The position numbers and the translations under genes were made by a program. This document shows, one piece after another, positions 1 through 12,948 of a DNA stretch of 64,000 nt. Every line of letters begins with the position of its first letter. The first letter of the stretch is position 1. Location of the stretch: positions 7,457,134 to 7,521,133 of the forward strand of contig OY986965.1 of assembly GCA_963920575.1 (NCBI GenBank). Reading direction: 5' to 3'. The notes below the pieces were generated by a model. It was not told where the DNA came from. It saw nothing but the letters and a program-made list of their open reading frames with translations, and ran no database searches. The stretch comes from Narthecium ossifragum (Eukaryota > Streptophyta > Magnoliopsida > Dioscoreales > Nartheciaceae).

Positions 1-3000
1 TTTGATAGTAAGTAATTTGAGTTTCTTGCACATGTTTAAGAAACCAGAAGATGGTAGCAGGAGCATATAAAGTCGTGGGAAAAGAAAATAAGTTGATGGT
101 ACTCTATACTTCTTGTTTTTTATGTGCAGGTATGCAGACTTTATGGAAGCATAATGTCTATGGGTTAGCTCCAAGCATTGGTTCTGCTCATCATTTACTG
201 GTAATATGTGATTTTGATTGCTTTTACCTGAATAAGTTTACATTTTTATTAAATCTGTGTTACAGTTGTATGCTAAAGAGCACAATGATGCTAAACTCAT
301 GATAAATATTATGAATGTCCTGCGAAAGAATTCGGTATCCCTGCAACCACGAACTGCTGACATCGTCTTCAGGTACATTGATGCTTGTTGCAAGTTCCGT
401 TTGCTTACTTTGACATTTGAAGTATGTCATTTGTGTTTTATTCTTTTATGTTTCATGTATAGAATAATTGAAGTCCTCTTCAAGATTAATCTATCTTTAC
501 TGTTGGAGTTTCTTTATGTCTGTTTCCATGCTTCCATAGATAAGAGAAAGCTGTACATTTTGTATATGAATTAAGTCTAAATCTGCCAAATGTGCAAACA
601 ATGACCTGCTAGTGCACATGAGCCTTGACAACATCTTGTTTAAAGTTGTTTTTCTATTTTCAAGCTCCTTTCAGGACGACCATTAAGTTTTCTCTCTCTT
701 ACGCCATATGGATTGTTGCTCAAGATCCTCCTTAGAATTAAACTCTTGATAGCACGACATATTCCCCTATTGCATTTGCTTTTAGACTTTCAAAATTATT
801 ATGATTGTTCAGTGTTCCTATATCAAACAATCATCTTATTTCCCTAAAGAATTTCACTCTCTTATTGCTTGGAATTTCATGTTTTTCTAGACTCTTTTTA
901 TGCGCTTACTGTGCAATTTTTATCATTGCTGGCCCTTTGCAGCATATGTTCAAAAACAAACAAATGGGCATTGATATGTGATTATGCAAAGAATTTTAGT
1001 AAGGTTGGAGTGAAACTGCGGCCAAGTGCTTTTGACATATGGATGGAGTTTGCTTCAAGAGTCGGTATGGCCTCTATTCTCTATTGCCTAAGAAGATATG
1101 ACGTACGGCCTAAAAGTTCTGTTGTATCTTGTGCACAAATGGAGTGAAACCGTTCATGCTATTTTCATCTCATTGGAAATGTTTCAGACAAAAGCACAGC
1201 ACAAGAAATCAATTTTAGATGTCATAAAATCTAGCTATTGGCTTAGAATTATCTGAGCTGTAGATAGGCTAGTCTTCCCTCACAACTTAAAAATTATGAT
1301 TGAGTTGGTTGTTTGAAAGCTGAACTTCGATCATTTCAGCGGCTTGATAGAACTAAACTTTGAACTTGTGCGTCTATATAGGTCCAAAAGCTAGATTCAA
1401 CTGCTGAATGGATTTGGATTTGGACTTGCATTTGGATTTGGATCCGGGTCGTTAGCGAAATTGGGCATGATATAGTTCAAAAAATTACTCTTCGAACTTT
1501 TAAGTTGCAAAACAATCAAATTGAACCTGCATAGTCTTTTTTGGTTCGGAATTGACTACAGATTCGCCTCTTCACTTGGAAAACTTGGTTATAGAGGACA
1601 ATCTAGACCCAAGCCTGACCCTAAAACCAATGGGTGGGTATGAGATGGCATGGCTTGGACCAAAACTATCCAAGCTAGAACTTTGGACCTAGTTGTGAGC
1701 CCTTTTTTCATGCCAAGAGTTCAGGATCAGGATTGTTTGATTCATTGACGCCACTATTGCTCCAATGCAAAAATCTAATCCCCAAAAGTGAAAAGAGCAT
1801 TATATGCAGGTGACATGTAAATGCATGAGTCATGTTTGCCTAGTTGTTTATTTTCCCACTGATGGTCTTATTTATCCTGGTGCATCTGTGCTGAACTTAT
1901 TCATTTTTAAATCACCAAATTGCAAGTCTTTTTTCCCCCTTTTTTGGGCCAATTCATATTCGTCCTTCAAAAGCTTCCATATTACACATTTTCTCCTAGA
2001 ATCTTGATAGGTTTCATATTTTCCCTTAAAAACTAGGTTTCTATCATATATATGCCTCCAGTAACGTATTGACAATATTTGTGGAATATTCCAAGTGGAT
2101 GTCTAGTCTAACGGAGGGTTGAAAAGTTACTTCCATACCATCGTCTTCTTCCTAACCATAATTGCTTCTCCATTTCCCCTTTTCTTTGTACAAAAAAATC
2201 AAGGCAAATTGTTTCTCCATTTTCTCATCTCCTTCACGTTGTTCATTTCCCCTTCTCCATTGAACTTAGAAGAGAACATTGATGAACACTGGGTTAGATT
2301 TGATAACCCAATGAAGGGCATTTAAGTCATTTTTCACGGTAGGGTTGTTTTTTTTTGTTTTTGAGTCAATTTTGGTATGATAACCCAATTTAGGTTGACA
2401 GAAGGATAAATTCTATAGAACCTTCTGGGGAGAAATATCTCAGATCAAAGTTTTTGAACAACGAATATGTAATAGACCATTTCTTTGGGTTCTTGAAAGA
2501 AAGATAACCACTATTAAATTGTAGTAACATTTCTCTTTTGGCAGGTGATGCCAAGTATATTTGGAAGATTGAGAAACTAAGATCAAAGTCGGTAGAACGT
2601 CATTCGCTCTCAAGTGGTTTTTCATGTGCTAAGGTGTATTTAAATTGATACCTTTTTAAAAATATGTTGCATATTTTGAACATGGTTTATGATATCCAGA
2701 TCAGATAGAGCTAATCAATACAATAATGCCTTTGTAGTGTGGCCATGAAGTAATACAGATATTCTCTATATACAAGTTAGAAATTATTAGATCAAATATG
2801 TTGTATCCTGCTTGTTAGATTTAGTCAGAAGTCATCCAATTTAAATTTGTATTCTTTCCATGAAGTCATGCTTAATTAGGGTGCTTAGATGCAGCATATT
2901 GTTCATAAGATTTACATACATGAGATAGGTAGTAAGAGGAGGCCTTCATCTTAAAAAAAAATCATCAATCCAATCAACATTGTATTTGTCCACTAATTTA

Positions 3001-4693
3001 TTTTTTAGTCAAACAGATGTTTCTTTCATGTGGGTCTACATATATTTCCATGGTGTTAAAGCTATAATGGTACATCCTTGAGTTTATTGTAGCCCACTAT
3101 AATGCTAGTGTCCAACAAATGTATTATTACTGCAGATATTCAGAGGTATTCTTCTAGACAAGTACCCATCGTTAATTTGCATATATGACTTATCAAGAGA
3201 TTGTACAGTGTGAGATATCTAATTCAGCAAAATATATTCAACGTGCATGTGACAAGCAGTACTGAAAATCTTCTCAAGAATCGAGGTGATAAAGAAGAAG
3301 AAAGAGATGAGTTAAGGAAGAATGGTGATTGTTTAATGAGAAGTGAAAGAAAAAAGGCAGCAAGAAATAGATAAGTGACAGAAAAATGAGACGGGTTACA
3401 GCAGAGAAGTTTTTCTTTTCATGTAAGGAGGTAGGGGTTTTAAATGAGTTAAGGGAACTAATACTGAGGGTATGAGCTGTAGGAGAAGAGGATCCAAATG
3501 GGTGAATACTAAAAGCTAATTATGAACGGAAGAGAGACATGCAAGGAAAAGATGGAGATCTATGAGTAAGAGTAGAATAAACCAATATTAGAAGTTCTGG
3601 AATATGCTGACACAACTTCAAAGTTGCATGCTATTCTCATGTCATGCCCTGGTATTGTTGGGTACCTTCCTTTGCATGAGTGGCCTTTCTGCTGGTAGAA
3701 GAATCCACAAATCACCTAGTATAGAGCTTACACAGATGCGAAACTGCAATATCAATCTAGTTAAATTCTATATCATGATATGTGTAGGCTAGACCAATGT
3801 TTTATTTATGTTTCTCAGCTTCAAAGCCTTTTTGCAGGGATATCTACTTGAACATAATCCTGAGAACGCGGCTACGGCCATTCAGCTTCTCTATCAGGTG
3901 AGAGTGATCACCTTGTTTTGATCACAAGGTTCAATCAGTTACTTGACTGACATCTAACAGAAGCTTTTCTAGCGTAACTACACCATAGCTAAGTTAGTGG
4001 TCCCCCAGCAAACAAAACCATGGGTTCAGACTCTGAATGAAGTGAACCTTCAAATTTTTATTTCCCACAAGCAAAAGAGACTAGCATTCATTCTCTCGTT
4101 AATCTTGGATCTTACAAGGAACCTAAAGATAGTCATGCTTATTGCATCATGTTCATAGGCGTAATGCTAGAATACAAAACTTAGGGCCTTAAAAGTTAAA
4201 ACAGATATTTTTTAGGGTTGAATGCTGTAACATAAGTGAAGAGAAAGAGGCTGAGTACGAAACATCCTTTTTCCCCCTGAAATTTGAAGCTCAACAGGTT
4301 ATTAAGCCTTTAGGCTTATCTTCTCTAAGAACAAAAAAAAAATGCCTATCAATGTTTTTGTAGGAAGTTGTTAATGTTAGCTTTCCTGGGTTCATGCCAC
4401 AGAATCTGCCTGAGAAGACAAGGCCACGCGTAACAGAGGAACTTCAGAAGCTAGTAAGTGAATGGCCAGTAGAGACGATAAAGCGACAAAAGAAGGAAGA
4501 CAGGGAGGTACTTCTTTACTCTCAGCCACTTCTACAAAACCTCAGAACATTGACTATTCTCCAACTCATACTGTCCAATTCTACCTCGCAGGCATTAGCA
4601 AATTCCTTGAAAAACGATATTCCGGCAATGATCAGTTCTTTGATAGCCATGGGCCTAAATGTAAACGTGAAGTTGGAAGAATTAAAATGCTGA
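1..4693 (+). CDS. C-terminal part of a spliced host gene for a PPR/TPR-like helical-repeat protein
   Basis: Seven exons with canonical AG/GT borders and compatible phases: 130-200, 266-372, 943-1064, 2545-2633, 3838-3897, 4364-4507 and 4592-4693 (TGA at 4691). A GTAAGT donor at 8 suggests that bases 1-7 end the previous exon. Joined, they give about 231 residues. Landmarks are HNVYGLAPSIGSAHHLL in the first exon, KVGVKLRPSAFDIWMEFASR in the third, HNPENAATAIQLL in the fifth, and a basic/acidic tail with RPRVTEELQKLVSEWPVE in the sixth. The pattern resembles plant mitochondrial pentatricopeptide or helical-repeat proteins. An At1g26460-type protein is my best guess, from memory and unverified. 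No frameshift or stop is visible, so the gene looks functional. The introns at 1065-2544 and 2634-3837 are AT-rich and show no other gene. The start codon lies left of the window. Confidence 0.72.
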
Positions 4694-5060
4694 ATCTGAC
4701 ATCTGGAAAAATGGCGAAACATGTAGAGCCGGAGCATCAATAGAAGCAAGAAAGGATGGCCAGTGATGGGAAAAAAGTGCTTTGGTTTACATGTAGATTT
4801 GTTTCTGTGTTGATCTCCTCCTTTGCCCAGAAGTATTTTGTTGTTGTAGAAGTTTGTATATTCGAGCACACAGTGTGCTGTTTTCAGCAATCGGAATCAG
4901 CACAAACTTTTCATCTTCTGCTGGCGTAATAAACCAGCTTAAAAATGCTTTTTTGTTGGTTTTATTGGTGAAGTTCTCAAATGCCTTGGTGTGCTCTTCT
5001 TTTGGGACTACGGTGCCTTTCAAAACTGAAGATGAATAGTATCTCATCTTCTATATGCCG
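4694..5060 (+). other. 3' UTR of the host gene
   Basis: AT-rich sequence follows the stop codon, with a canonical AATAAA at 4928-4933 that could be the polyadenylation signal. The LINE fragment begins shortly after, so the LINE seems to have landed just past the gene. The true cleavage site cannot be placed from sequence alone. Confidence 0.5.
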
Positions 5061-5084
5061 ACGTTTGTTTAATTGTCTCCCGAG

Positions 5085-7070
5085 CTACGTGTATGGAGGC
5101 AAGGAGGTTAAGGCTCAAACTAACACACTTTAAGATGCTTAGTGGGTTAGAAATGAATCCATCCAAATCTAGTATCAGGTTCTCTGCAGTGGTTAAGAAG
5201 CAGAGAAGGATAACAATTTGTGGTATTCTTAAAGTGGGGGTTGTGGGTGGCAGCTGGAGGTATCTCGGTGCTCCCATCAGTGATAAGAAATTAAGAGCTG
5301 TAGACTATGCTCCTTTGGTTGAGAAGATGGCTAGCAAGATAGCTGCGTGGCAAGGGAAGAGAATCTCTGAAGCAGGTAGAGTAGTCTTGCTTAAGTCGGT
5401 TTTGCAGAGCATGCCCGTCTATGCCTTAACTACCTCTGAGGTCCCGAGTAAGGTCATTAGACAAATGGAACAAATTTGCAGAACGTTCCCGTGCCAGGGC
5501 AAACAGATTAGTCAGGTTGCTTGGAATGAGGTATGTAAACCCAAGGAACTAGGAGGGTTGGGTGAAGGATTTCTCCTTGTGACAGAGAGCTTTGAAGGTA
5601 AAGAGAGCTGCAACGTTCTTGAATGATAAGGAGTCCATTTGGACTAAGGTTGCTGCAACCAAGTATAGATGGGATGGAGTTCTGCCTACATTTCTGAAGA
5701 ACAGGGGATCTCCTCATTGGAAGATGGTTTGCAAGGCTGCAGATGACTTAAGATTGGGTCTTTGCTGGGCGCCAGGACAGGAGAGCAAGGTTAGTGTTGT
5801 GTATGACTACTGGATGCTTGATGAAGCCCTTGCTGCGAAGCCAACATTGTGCTGGGGGGATAGAGTTGAGCAGTTGAAAGTTGGTGATCTGCAGTGTAGT
5901 CATGGCTGGAACAGAGGACTTTTAAGAGAGCTATTTCATCCTGATATTGTTTCTGCTATAGAGCTTCTACCAGTACAACGAAATCAAGTAGGTGAAGCTA
6001 GGTGGGAATACAATGCCTCTGGGAGAGTAATGGCATCTTCAGCTTATCTTATGCTGGCACATAGGTTTAAAGTTGCTTGGGCTTTTAATGACGAAGTTAA
6101 TTGGAAGAATCTTTGGAGACTGCCTAATGGCTCAATGGTGAAACAGTTTCTTTGGAAGGCTCTTAAGGGCAAACTACCAGTTCGTGATACATTGTGGAGG
6201 TACTGCCATGTTTATGATCGTTTTTGTCCTAAGTGTGGAGCTGATGCAGAGACAATAACTCATGTGTTATTTGAATGCCTGCATGTTCGGGAAGTGATTG
6301 ACATGTTATTGCAGGAGTTGGGGATGGGAGCATGTGACTGGGATGCTGATCACTTGATAGGGGCGATTTCTCGCTCCTCGAGTCAGCCAAAAGTTTTCAG
6401 GTTGAAGGCTTTCCTGGCTTATGGCCTGTGGACTTCATGGAAGGACTGCAATCAAAGAATTTTTGAGGGTGAAGGGGAGGCACCATCAGTTCTGGCGCAA
6501 AGAGCTAAGAGGTTAGCTGAAGAGTACTTGCGAAGTATGGAAAAGAAAAGGGTTTGTGCTACAGGGGAGGTTTGTGATGATTGGTGGGTTTATACTGTGG
6601 ATGCCTCGAGGGACCTGGTCACTGGGGAGGCAGCTGTTGCGGTGGTTGAAGCCAAAGGAAAGGGAGAGCAAGGCTAAGACAGAGGGGAATGTGTAGTGGC
6701 GAGAGATACTTTTGAAGCAGAGGCCATGGCAATTATCAAAGCTCTGGTTTGGGCAAGAGATAGAAGAAGACGCCATATTGTGATTGTATCAGATGCTCGA
6801 GACGTGGTGGATGTTATTAATGGGGTTAAAATTTGGCCCAGGGAGATGGAGCAACTAGCTAAACGTATTTGGCAGCTAGTTCTTGGGTTTGATTCTGCTC
6901 TGGTTTTATCAGTTCCTAGAAGCGCCAACACAGTTGCTGATGGAGTGGCCAAGTGGTGCAGGATTCATTACACTGGCATGGAGTGGCAGCAGGATGAGGT
7001 TTAAGACCGTGGTCTTGTTGCTGTAAATAATTTTTAGCCTCAGGGCTCAATTCATCAAAACAAAAACTGC
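5085..7070 (+). mobile_element. 5'-truncated L1-type LINE: end of RT, zf-RVT, RNase H
   Basis: The sequence starts after the reverse-transcriptase catalytic motif, at the region containing LSGLEMNPSKSS, which is typical of the RT thumb in plant L1 elements. It continues through YLGAPISDK and VCKPKELGGLG. A zf-RVT zinc finger (CPKCGADAETITHVLFEC) lies near 6228-6285. An RNase H domain near 6590-6960 shows a VDAS motif, then a region with EAEAMAIIKAL, then SANTVADGVAKW. One frameshift lies near 5592, and stops at about 6675 and 6693 break the frame. The 3' end carries a weak A-rich tail at about 7051-7070. This is a dead copy. The missing 5' part is consistent with abortive target-primed reverse transcription. 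Confidence 0.85.
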
Positions 7071-7560
7071 AATGGTGCTTAGAAGAGGACAGAGGGATGA
7101 ATGGCGATGGCCTCTCAACAGCTCAGGAAAAGTCACTTCAGTCTTAGCCTATCTCGCTGAGTTATAAGACTCTATCCCAAATAGAACTTTGGAGGGGGAT
7201 GAAGGCTGGATGAAAATCTAGAGAGTCCCTAATGGTCCACGTATTTGTCACTTTCTATGGAGAGTTGTCCATCGGAAACTCCCTGTGCGGGACATCCTTT
7301 GGAGACTTCGTTTGACATCGGAAAATCTGGAGAGCCAAGATGGACCCGCAATGCTACAGGAGAGATATCAACCAGCTCATGTTATCGGCTGCTTGAGGAA
7401 ATCGAGCTACAGGGCGCGATGACTGATCCTATGTGGTGGTCTCTCTGGCGGGTTCTAGCAGGACCGCGCGTCTTGTGGAGACTAGCCCACGACAAGGTGG
7501 TGGCAAAGGATAAACTTTGGTCGCTAGTTGTCCATCGTAACCCCTTCTCCTCTCCAACTA
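7071..7560 (+). mobile_element. Decayed LINE fragments (zf-RVT region)
   Basis: Short pieces read like the zf-RVT segment of plant LINEs. WKI-RVPNGPRICHFLWRVVHRKLPVRD is recognisable around 7205-7290. A second similar piece (GEPRWTRNATGEISTSSCY, then WWSLWRVLAGPRVLWRLAH) follows in another frame at about 7330-7500. Several stops and frame changes are present. These are probably two overlapping relics of the same domain. Confidence 0.6.
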
Positions 7561-7649
7561 GCAGCGGCGCGGCCCCCTGGTCCTCCACGGCCTCCGCCCC
7601 CCACTCCTTCCCGTCGCCGTCCTTGACCTCCCCGAGGTCATCTCAGCGC

Positions 7650-7719
7650 CGACCACGACCGCCACCGACCACGGCCGCCACCGACCACGGCCGCCACCGA
7701 CCACGACCGCCACCGACCA
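7650..7719. repeat. 16-bp GC-rich tandem repeat
   Basis: The unit CGACCACGRCCGCCAC occurs four times in a row from 7650 to 7713, followed by a partial fifth unit. It lies in a C-rich stretch (7560-7735) with no convincing coding content. Confidence 0.85.
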
Positions 7720-7739
7720 TGAAGCCTGTTCGTGGATAA

Positions 7740-9880
7740 AACGTCGATCTCGCGGGGACGAGATGTCTATTTTATTTCCGAGCAAATCAATTTTTAATTT
7801 CATTTCAGGAAATTGTAGGCACCACACCCCTGGATCTGCCGATCGCCAAGTCGACAGATCTATCATTTACATCCCCGTAGGGAACACCTCCGATTCTAAA
7901 TCCAATAAAATAAACATTTTTATAATAAAAGAAAAGATCAAAAGAAATGCATCACATGAGGCCTTAGACCACCTTCATTGCCATACACGCCAGTCTTGCC
8001 GCAGGGGCTTCAAATCAGCTGGACTTGGGAGCGTTGTCGTGCAAATATTTAAGAACGTCGTCCAAACAAGATCCAACCTCTGCTGTCGTTGATGAAGTTG
8101 GTTTGGAACTGGGGAACACACCAGCTTGAACAGAGGATTATGGTGGCTGGAGCTTGAGGACGCCGGCTTAAAGGCTTGAGAGCGCTGGGTTTGGACTTCG
8201 CTGCCTGCGGGGATGTAGCCGGAGCAAAGGAAGTCAGTGGCTGGAGCACAAGGGCATCGGCTGGGAACTTGGGGACGTTGGCTGGAGACTTAGAGACGTT
8301 GGCTGGAAACAGAGAACAAAACAGGGGAGAGGAGCTTGTCTTCAAAGCCGCCGGGAGAGAGAGAGCCTTCTCCGTCGCTGGCGAGGAACTAAGTTAGAGA
8401 AACCTGGCTGGAGGTCCAAGCCGCAGGTGATGAGCAAGAGAGCGAAGGTTGAGCCGCAGGATCGACGGGCCTTCTACAGCGTCTACCCAGAGACGCGAGC
8501 GTCTCAATGGGTTCCGGCTGTGTTGGCTGGATGTACGTCGTCCGGTGGTGCGCAACCTTGGAACCTCACCAGGACCTCTTCGTCTTCAACCCTCTTCCTC
8601 AGTTTCTTCTTTCACTTCTTCTTCGATTTCTTCAACCAACTTCTTCTTCAGCCAAGCTTCAATGTCTTCAGCCTCTTTTACTAGCCTACAGCCCGTTCTT
8701 CAACCCAGCTTAGATCAAGCTCAGACCATTCAGAACCCAGCTTCGATACGGCTCAGACCAGCCTTCCAGCATTCTTCCACCCAGCTTAGATCAAGCTTCA
8801 ACGCCTTTAGATCGTTCAGAACTTCTTCAGCCTCTTCAACAGCTTTGAGCCAAGCTTCGACGCCTTCAGCCAAGACCAGCCTTCAGCTTTCTTCAACCCA
8901 GCTCCGACCAACCCTGACTTCAACCCATGCCTCCTCTATTTATAGGCACGAGAGGCGTACGTCCTCACATGGAATGAGATCATGGATCCCTTAATCAGGG
9001 GTGTTAATCACGTTAAGATGCTGATCAGGGTCCCTAATCAAAGGGATGCTGATTGCCTTGATGCTGATCCTTTTTATATAAGGATAGCTAACGTGCGTAC
9101 CAGCTGTGCTTTGCTATTGATTTTATTATTTATTTATTTATTTATTATATGGTATGGGATGAGTGAGGCTGGTTTATATATAATTTTTCGTGTATATATG
9201 GTATGGACGTGTATAAGGACGACCAAACATGCAGCCCATGGAGCTTTGCTGATTTTTTTGTCTTGGCGGATTTTTCTTTTGAAGTTCGAAAATGATGTTC
9301 GAATTTCAAATTTACCATGATTTGAATATTTTTCTCATGTCCATTACTGTTTGAATATTTGTCCAAATTTAATAAACCATCTGTGAATATTTATTCCCGT
9401 ACAGAATATTTATTGTGAATTCTGAATATTTACCGGGATTTTACCAAAACATCCTCAGTGGTCGTATATGTCAGACCAAAATATTTTGAGGGTGGAATGG
9501 TTAATTTTCAGACAATTATACCCTGAGGGTGTGAATTGCCCAAAATACCCCCTGGGGGCTAGCTGTTATAGTAAAATTACCAGAAAACCCCTGCGTTCAT
9601 ATGGCTTATTTAGGGTGCCGTCAAAGCCAGGCAGGGTTGTTGTAAAATGTAATGGGAAGTCCAGGCTTGTATTTTGACCCAAATTCCCAATACAGCCTTG
9701 GGCGGGTGAAATTACCCAAACGTCCCTGGATGCCCTCGAAGTCAGGACAAGGATTTATCGGACATTTCAAATATGTTTTAAGCTTGCTTGAATCTATATG
9801 ATGTTATTTTGACTCAAACAAACAGTGGTTACTGCGACCTTTTGGCCTAGCCAAAATTGATGTCAACAAAGCCCCACTGC
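7740..9880. other. Stretch with no recognised gene
   Basis: I see no supported gene here. On the minus strand, 8095-8013 could encode a short exon-like peptide containing AEVGSCLDDVLKYLHDNAPK before a stop, which I do not recognise. From 8577 to 8900 the DNA is a degenerate TTCTTC/AGCTTC-rich low-complexity stretch that creates spurious serine-rich frames. An (ATTT)n microsatellite lies near 9116-9145. GAATATTT recurs several times between 9315 and 9440. The stretch may be the remains of an old transposon. Confidence 0.4.
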
Positions 9881-9884
9881 CGTC

Positions 9885-10062
9885 CACGACTCAGATCTGG
9901 CTGCTTCCCGGCCAGATTTGTGACCCCCTCGCCGCTACGACTAAGATCCGGCTACTTCTCGGCCAGATTTGTGACCTCCTCGCCGCTACGACTCAGATTC
10001 GGCCAGATCCGGCTGTTTCCCGGCCAGATCCGGCTGTTTCCCAGCCAGTTCCGCCCAGATCC
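9885..10062. repeat. Degenerate tandem repeat (~51 bp and ~21 bp units)
   Basis: CCGGCCAGATTTGTGACC followed by CCTCGCCGCTACGACT occurs twice about 51 bases apart. It then collapses into shorter copies of CCGGCCAGATCCGGCTGTTT. The repeat abuts the hAT-like terminus. Confidence 0.7.
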
Positions 10063-10088
10063 GGCCGCCGGCGCCGCCTCTCCCTCCT

Positions 10089-10302
10089 GGGCCGTGGCGG
10101 GTCAACCCGAACCCGATCCGACCCGTTTAATAAACGTGTTAAACGGGTCGGATCGGGTTGACCCGTTTATAAATGGGTCGGGTTTGGGTTTATAAACCTG
10201 ACCCGTTTATTAAACGGGTCGGGTTCGGGTTTGGTCTTTAATAAACGGGTCAGTGCACGACCCGATCCGAACCCGATCCGCGAACCCGAATTGCCACCCC
10301 TA
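10089..10302 (-). mobile_element. hAT terminus or small hAT MITE
   Basis: The right end reads TTGCCACCCCTA at 10291-10302, whose complement TAGGGGTGGCAA is the usual terminus of plant hAT elements. Inside it are dense subterminal repeats of ACCCG/CGGGT and the inverted pair GACCCGTTTA/TAAACGGGTC. A possible degraded left end lies near 10089 (GGGCCGTGGCGGGT). No 8-bp duplication matches between the two sides, so the left border is uncertain. Confidence 0.55.
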
Positions 10303-10750
10303 GAGAATACCTCTTACTCAATCCAGCAAAGGGGTATGTTACTAACTCAAGTCTTTGGGAGGGCACCAGGGTCCAGACTGATGTCTCTTTCTCTGCTGGG
10401 GGTACAAGGGCGAGATTAGGAGCAGTCTGCTATGATGGTTTGGGTTGTAAAAAATGGGAAGGTGTATCGGTAACCATAGCTGCTTCTGTTACTCAAGCTG
10501 AGCTTAAAGCACTATTGTTTGGTCTAATAGAAGCTTTTGAAGAAGGGGAGCATAGCATTCTATTGGAGTGTGACTCTAAACTCATGGTGGACATGGTGTT
10601 AGGAAGGATCCCACTGACTGAAGACTACAAGCAGGTGATGCTGGAGGTATGGCGGTTTATAAGTAAGTTCTTGCATTTCTCTATTGTTCACAAACCACGT
10701 GAACGTAATGTAAGGGCTGATGAGTTAGCTCATCATGCCCGTCTTGACTA
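10303..10750 (+). mobile_element. LINE 3' fragment: RNase H domain
   Basis: The reading passes through a region with FSAGGTRARLGAVCYDG, then AELKALLFGLIEAFEEG, then LECDSKLMVDMV, ending with RNVRADELAHHAR. This is the RVT_3-type RNase H found at the 3' end of plant LINEs. The domain is nearly complete but lies in two frames. It ends at about 10750, where another LINE fragment begins. Confidence 0.75.
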
Positions 10751-11655
10751 GGGTATGTAATCTGGTTGTAGAACAGCATCCGGGCTGTAGCTTCTGCTTG
10801 TCTAATCAAAAAAAGACATCGGATAGGGAGTGCCCCCGATGTGGGAGAGAGGCCGAAATTGTTGATCATACATTATATAGATGTCCTTTCTCTTTCAAGA
10901 TTTTTCCCCTGTTAGCTGTGAAGGAAAGTTTCACGTTGCATAATTGGGAACATGATGAGATATGGTCTTTCCTGACGGGTAGAGCAAGAAGTGAGAAGTC
11001 TAAGAAGATTAAATCCCTAATGGCCTATGCTTTGTGGCTCATATGGAAGGATCGAAACTATAGAGTGTTCAGAGAGATAGGGGATACGACGGAAGCAATA
11101 GTCTGCAAGGTGAGGAGATTAACTAATGAGTTTCTTCAGAAGGGCACTGCTATAGGAGGGACAAGCCGTGCACCACCAGATTGCCAAATTATTCAGACGG
11201 ATCTATCTCTTGATCCGAGCTCGGGGACAACGGTTATCGGAGTTGTGGCCCTATCTAATGCCAGAGATCCTAATTGGGCGTTTGGAAAGCCGATATCAGT
11301 GGAGTCGGTGCTGCAAGGGGAGATGCTGGCATTGTTGGAGGCTTTAAAGATGGCTAGATCTACAGAGGTGAGGAAGATTGTCCTGGAATCAGATTCGTTG
11401 GTTGCTGTCCAAATCCTAAATAGATTGAGAGGATGGCCATTAAATGTGGAAGGCATAACTAGAGAAATATAGCTAGCTGTTTTTAATTTCGATTCGGTTT
11501 TGTTCTTTTATATTTCTAGAGATTGGAATGTAACGATGCCATTGCTCGGGGTTGTCGTCTGTTAAGAAGTGATTTTGTTTGGTCCAGTGATTGTGGGTCG
11601 GCGCTACTTGATAGCCTGGCCTAGGACCCTGTATCTGTAACTGAGGATGAATCAT
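10751..11655 (+). mobile_element. 5'-truncated LINE: zf-RVT plus RNase H
   Basis: A zf-RVT finger (CPRCGREAEIVDHTLYRCP) lies near 10828-10885, followed by YALWLIWKDRNYRVF and an RNase H domain (IQTDLSLDPSSG, GEMLALLEALKMA, LESDSLVAVQIL) up to about 11470. An in-frame stop at 11470 and further decay follow. Because a zinc finger follows an already complete RNase H, this must be a second LINE copy joined to the previous one. Confidence 0.78.
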
Positions 11656-11957
11656 CTCGATGCAACCTTACAGAAGACTTAAAGGTGACTGACTATTCCA
11701 ATGCATTTGGAATGATGAATACCAAATTCTAAGCATCATCTCTCTCACCCGTCTCTGCCTTCCCGGGTGTGTCACCCTCTCTATTCGCACGAACACCTCT
11801 TCCACGACAACCTCCACGTTCTCTTCCACGACCACCTCCACGTTTGCTCCGCCACCAAAGGTTGTCTCTAAAAAGACATTCCGACATTTTCTAGTAAACT
11901 TCCCACTTAAATGATTGTATTAGGGGCAACAGATTGGAAAAAATCCATCCTTCCTTA
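11656..11957. other. Unassigned spacer
   Basis: No gene is recognised. Around 11790-11850 there is a short repeated CCTCTTCCACGAC motif. The right edge is the TTA target duplication (11955-11957) of the Tourist-like element. Confidence 0.4.
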
Positions 11958-12948
11958 GAGGCTGTTTGTTTCACTGGAATGTTTTGGAATGAAGTGTGGA
12001 ATGGAATGTGATTCATGTGAAATAGAATGGAATGGAATGGAATGTTACTTTTTTTTGCTGTTTGTTTGGTGGTGGAGTGGAAAGTGAATTATGTGGAATT
12101 TGACACTTTTTGTTGTTTGTTTGGTGTTGGAATGGAAACATAATGCAGTGACTTTTTCAGTTTTTGTATTTGTTTTACGATGGATGAGGGATATGATCAC
12201 CCCTGAATGCTAGTGATGAGAATACCACCATGTATTCCGATTTTGATATATATTAAACTTTTTTATGACATTAATAATATGATATAATTGTGATATTTTG
12301 ATATCTATGTTGATGAAAATATAATAGCATATCTCTTTCACTTTGGAATTTCTTTGTTTTTAAATTTTTTTGTTTTCGTAATCATATTTGATGTTGGAGA
12401 AGGAATTTTATTGGCTAAGCTATTTTTTTCATTCGATGATGGTAATCAATTTTATTGACGTAGCATTTAAGTTCTGAATACGTAATATGATGTTAATCAA
12501 ATTTATAACACCCCTTACATCGCGTATTCAACTTGTACAAAAAAAGGGTAAAAATCATTTTGGTCCCCTCTAGTTTCAGTGTTTTTCATTTTAAACCATG
12601 TGTTTCAAAACGTAACAAAACAGACCATGTAGTTACAATAATTTCGCTTTAAACCCAAATTTAGTAACGGCCGTTTGTTGAAACACAGGGTTTAAAATGA
12701 AAGGGAAAATATCATTTTAGTCCCCTTTAGTTTCAGGGTTTTTCCATTTTAAACCCTATGGTTACAATAATTTCATTTTAAACCCAAATTTAGTAACGCC
12801 CGTTACGGACTTAACGCCAAACGGTCGTCTCGTCGTCAGCCTCGCCCCCAACTCGTTCGTCGTCCCATTACAATCATAGTTGTCAAAGCAAGCATCTCAT
12901 GAATGGACCGGTTGGGTGAAGAGCATGTTGACCACAGAGAGGGACGGC

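Noticed and set aside
1320..1720. Possible intron-resident MITE (repeated GGATTTGGA near 1408-1442)
   Set aside because: No inverted terminal repeats or target duplication could be matched.
8449..8994. 181-codon serine-rich frame
   Set aside because: It arises from TTCTTC/AGCTTC low-complexity DNA. No homology or splice signals support it.
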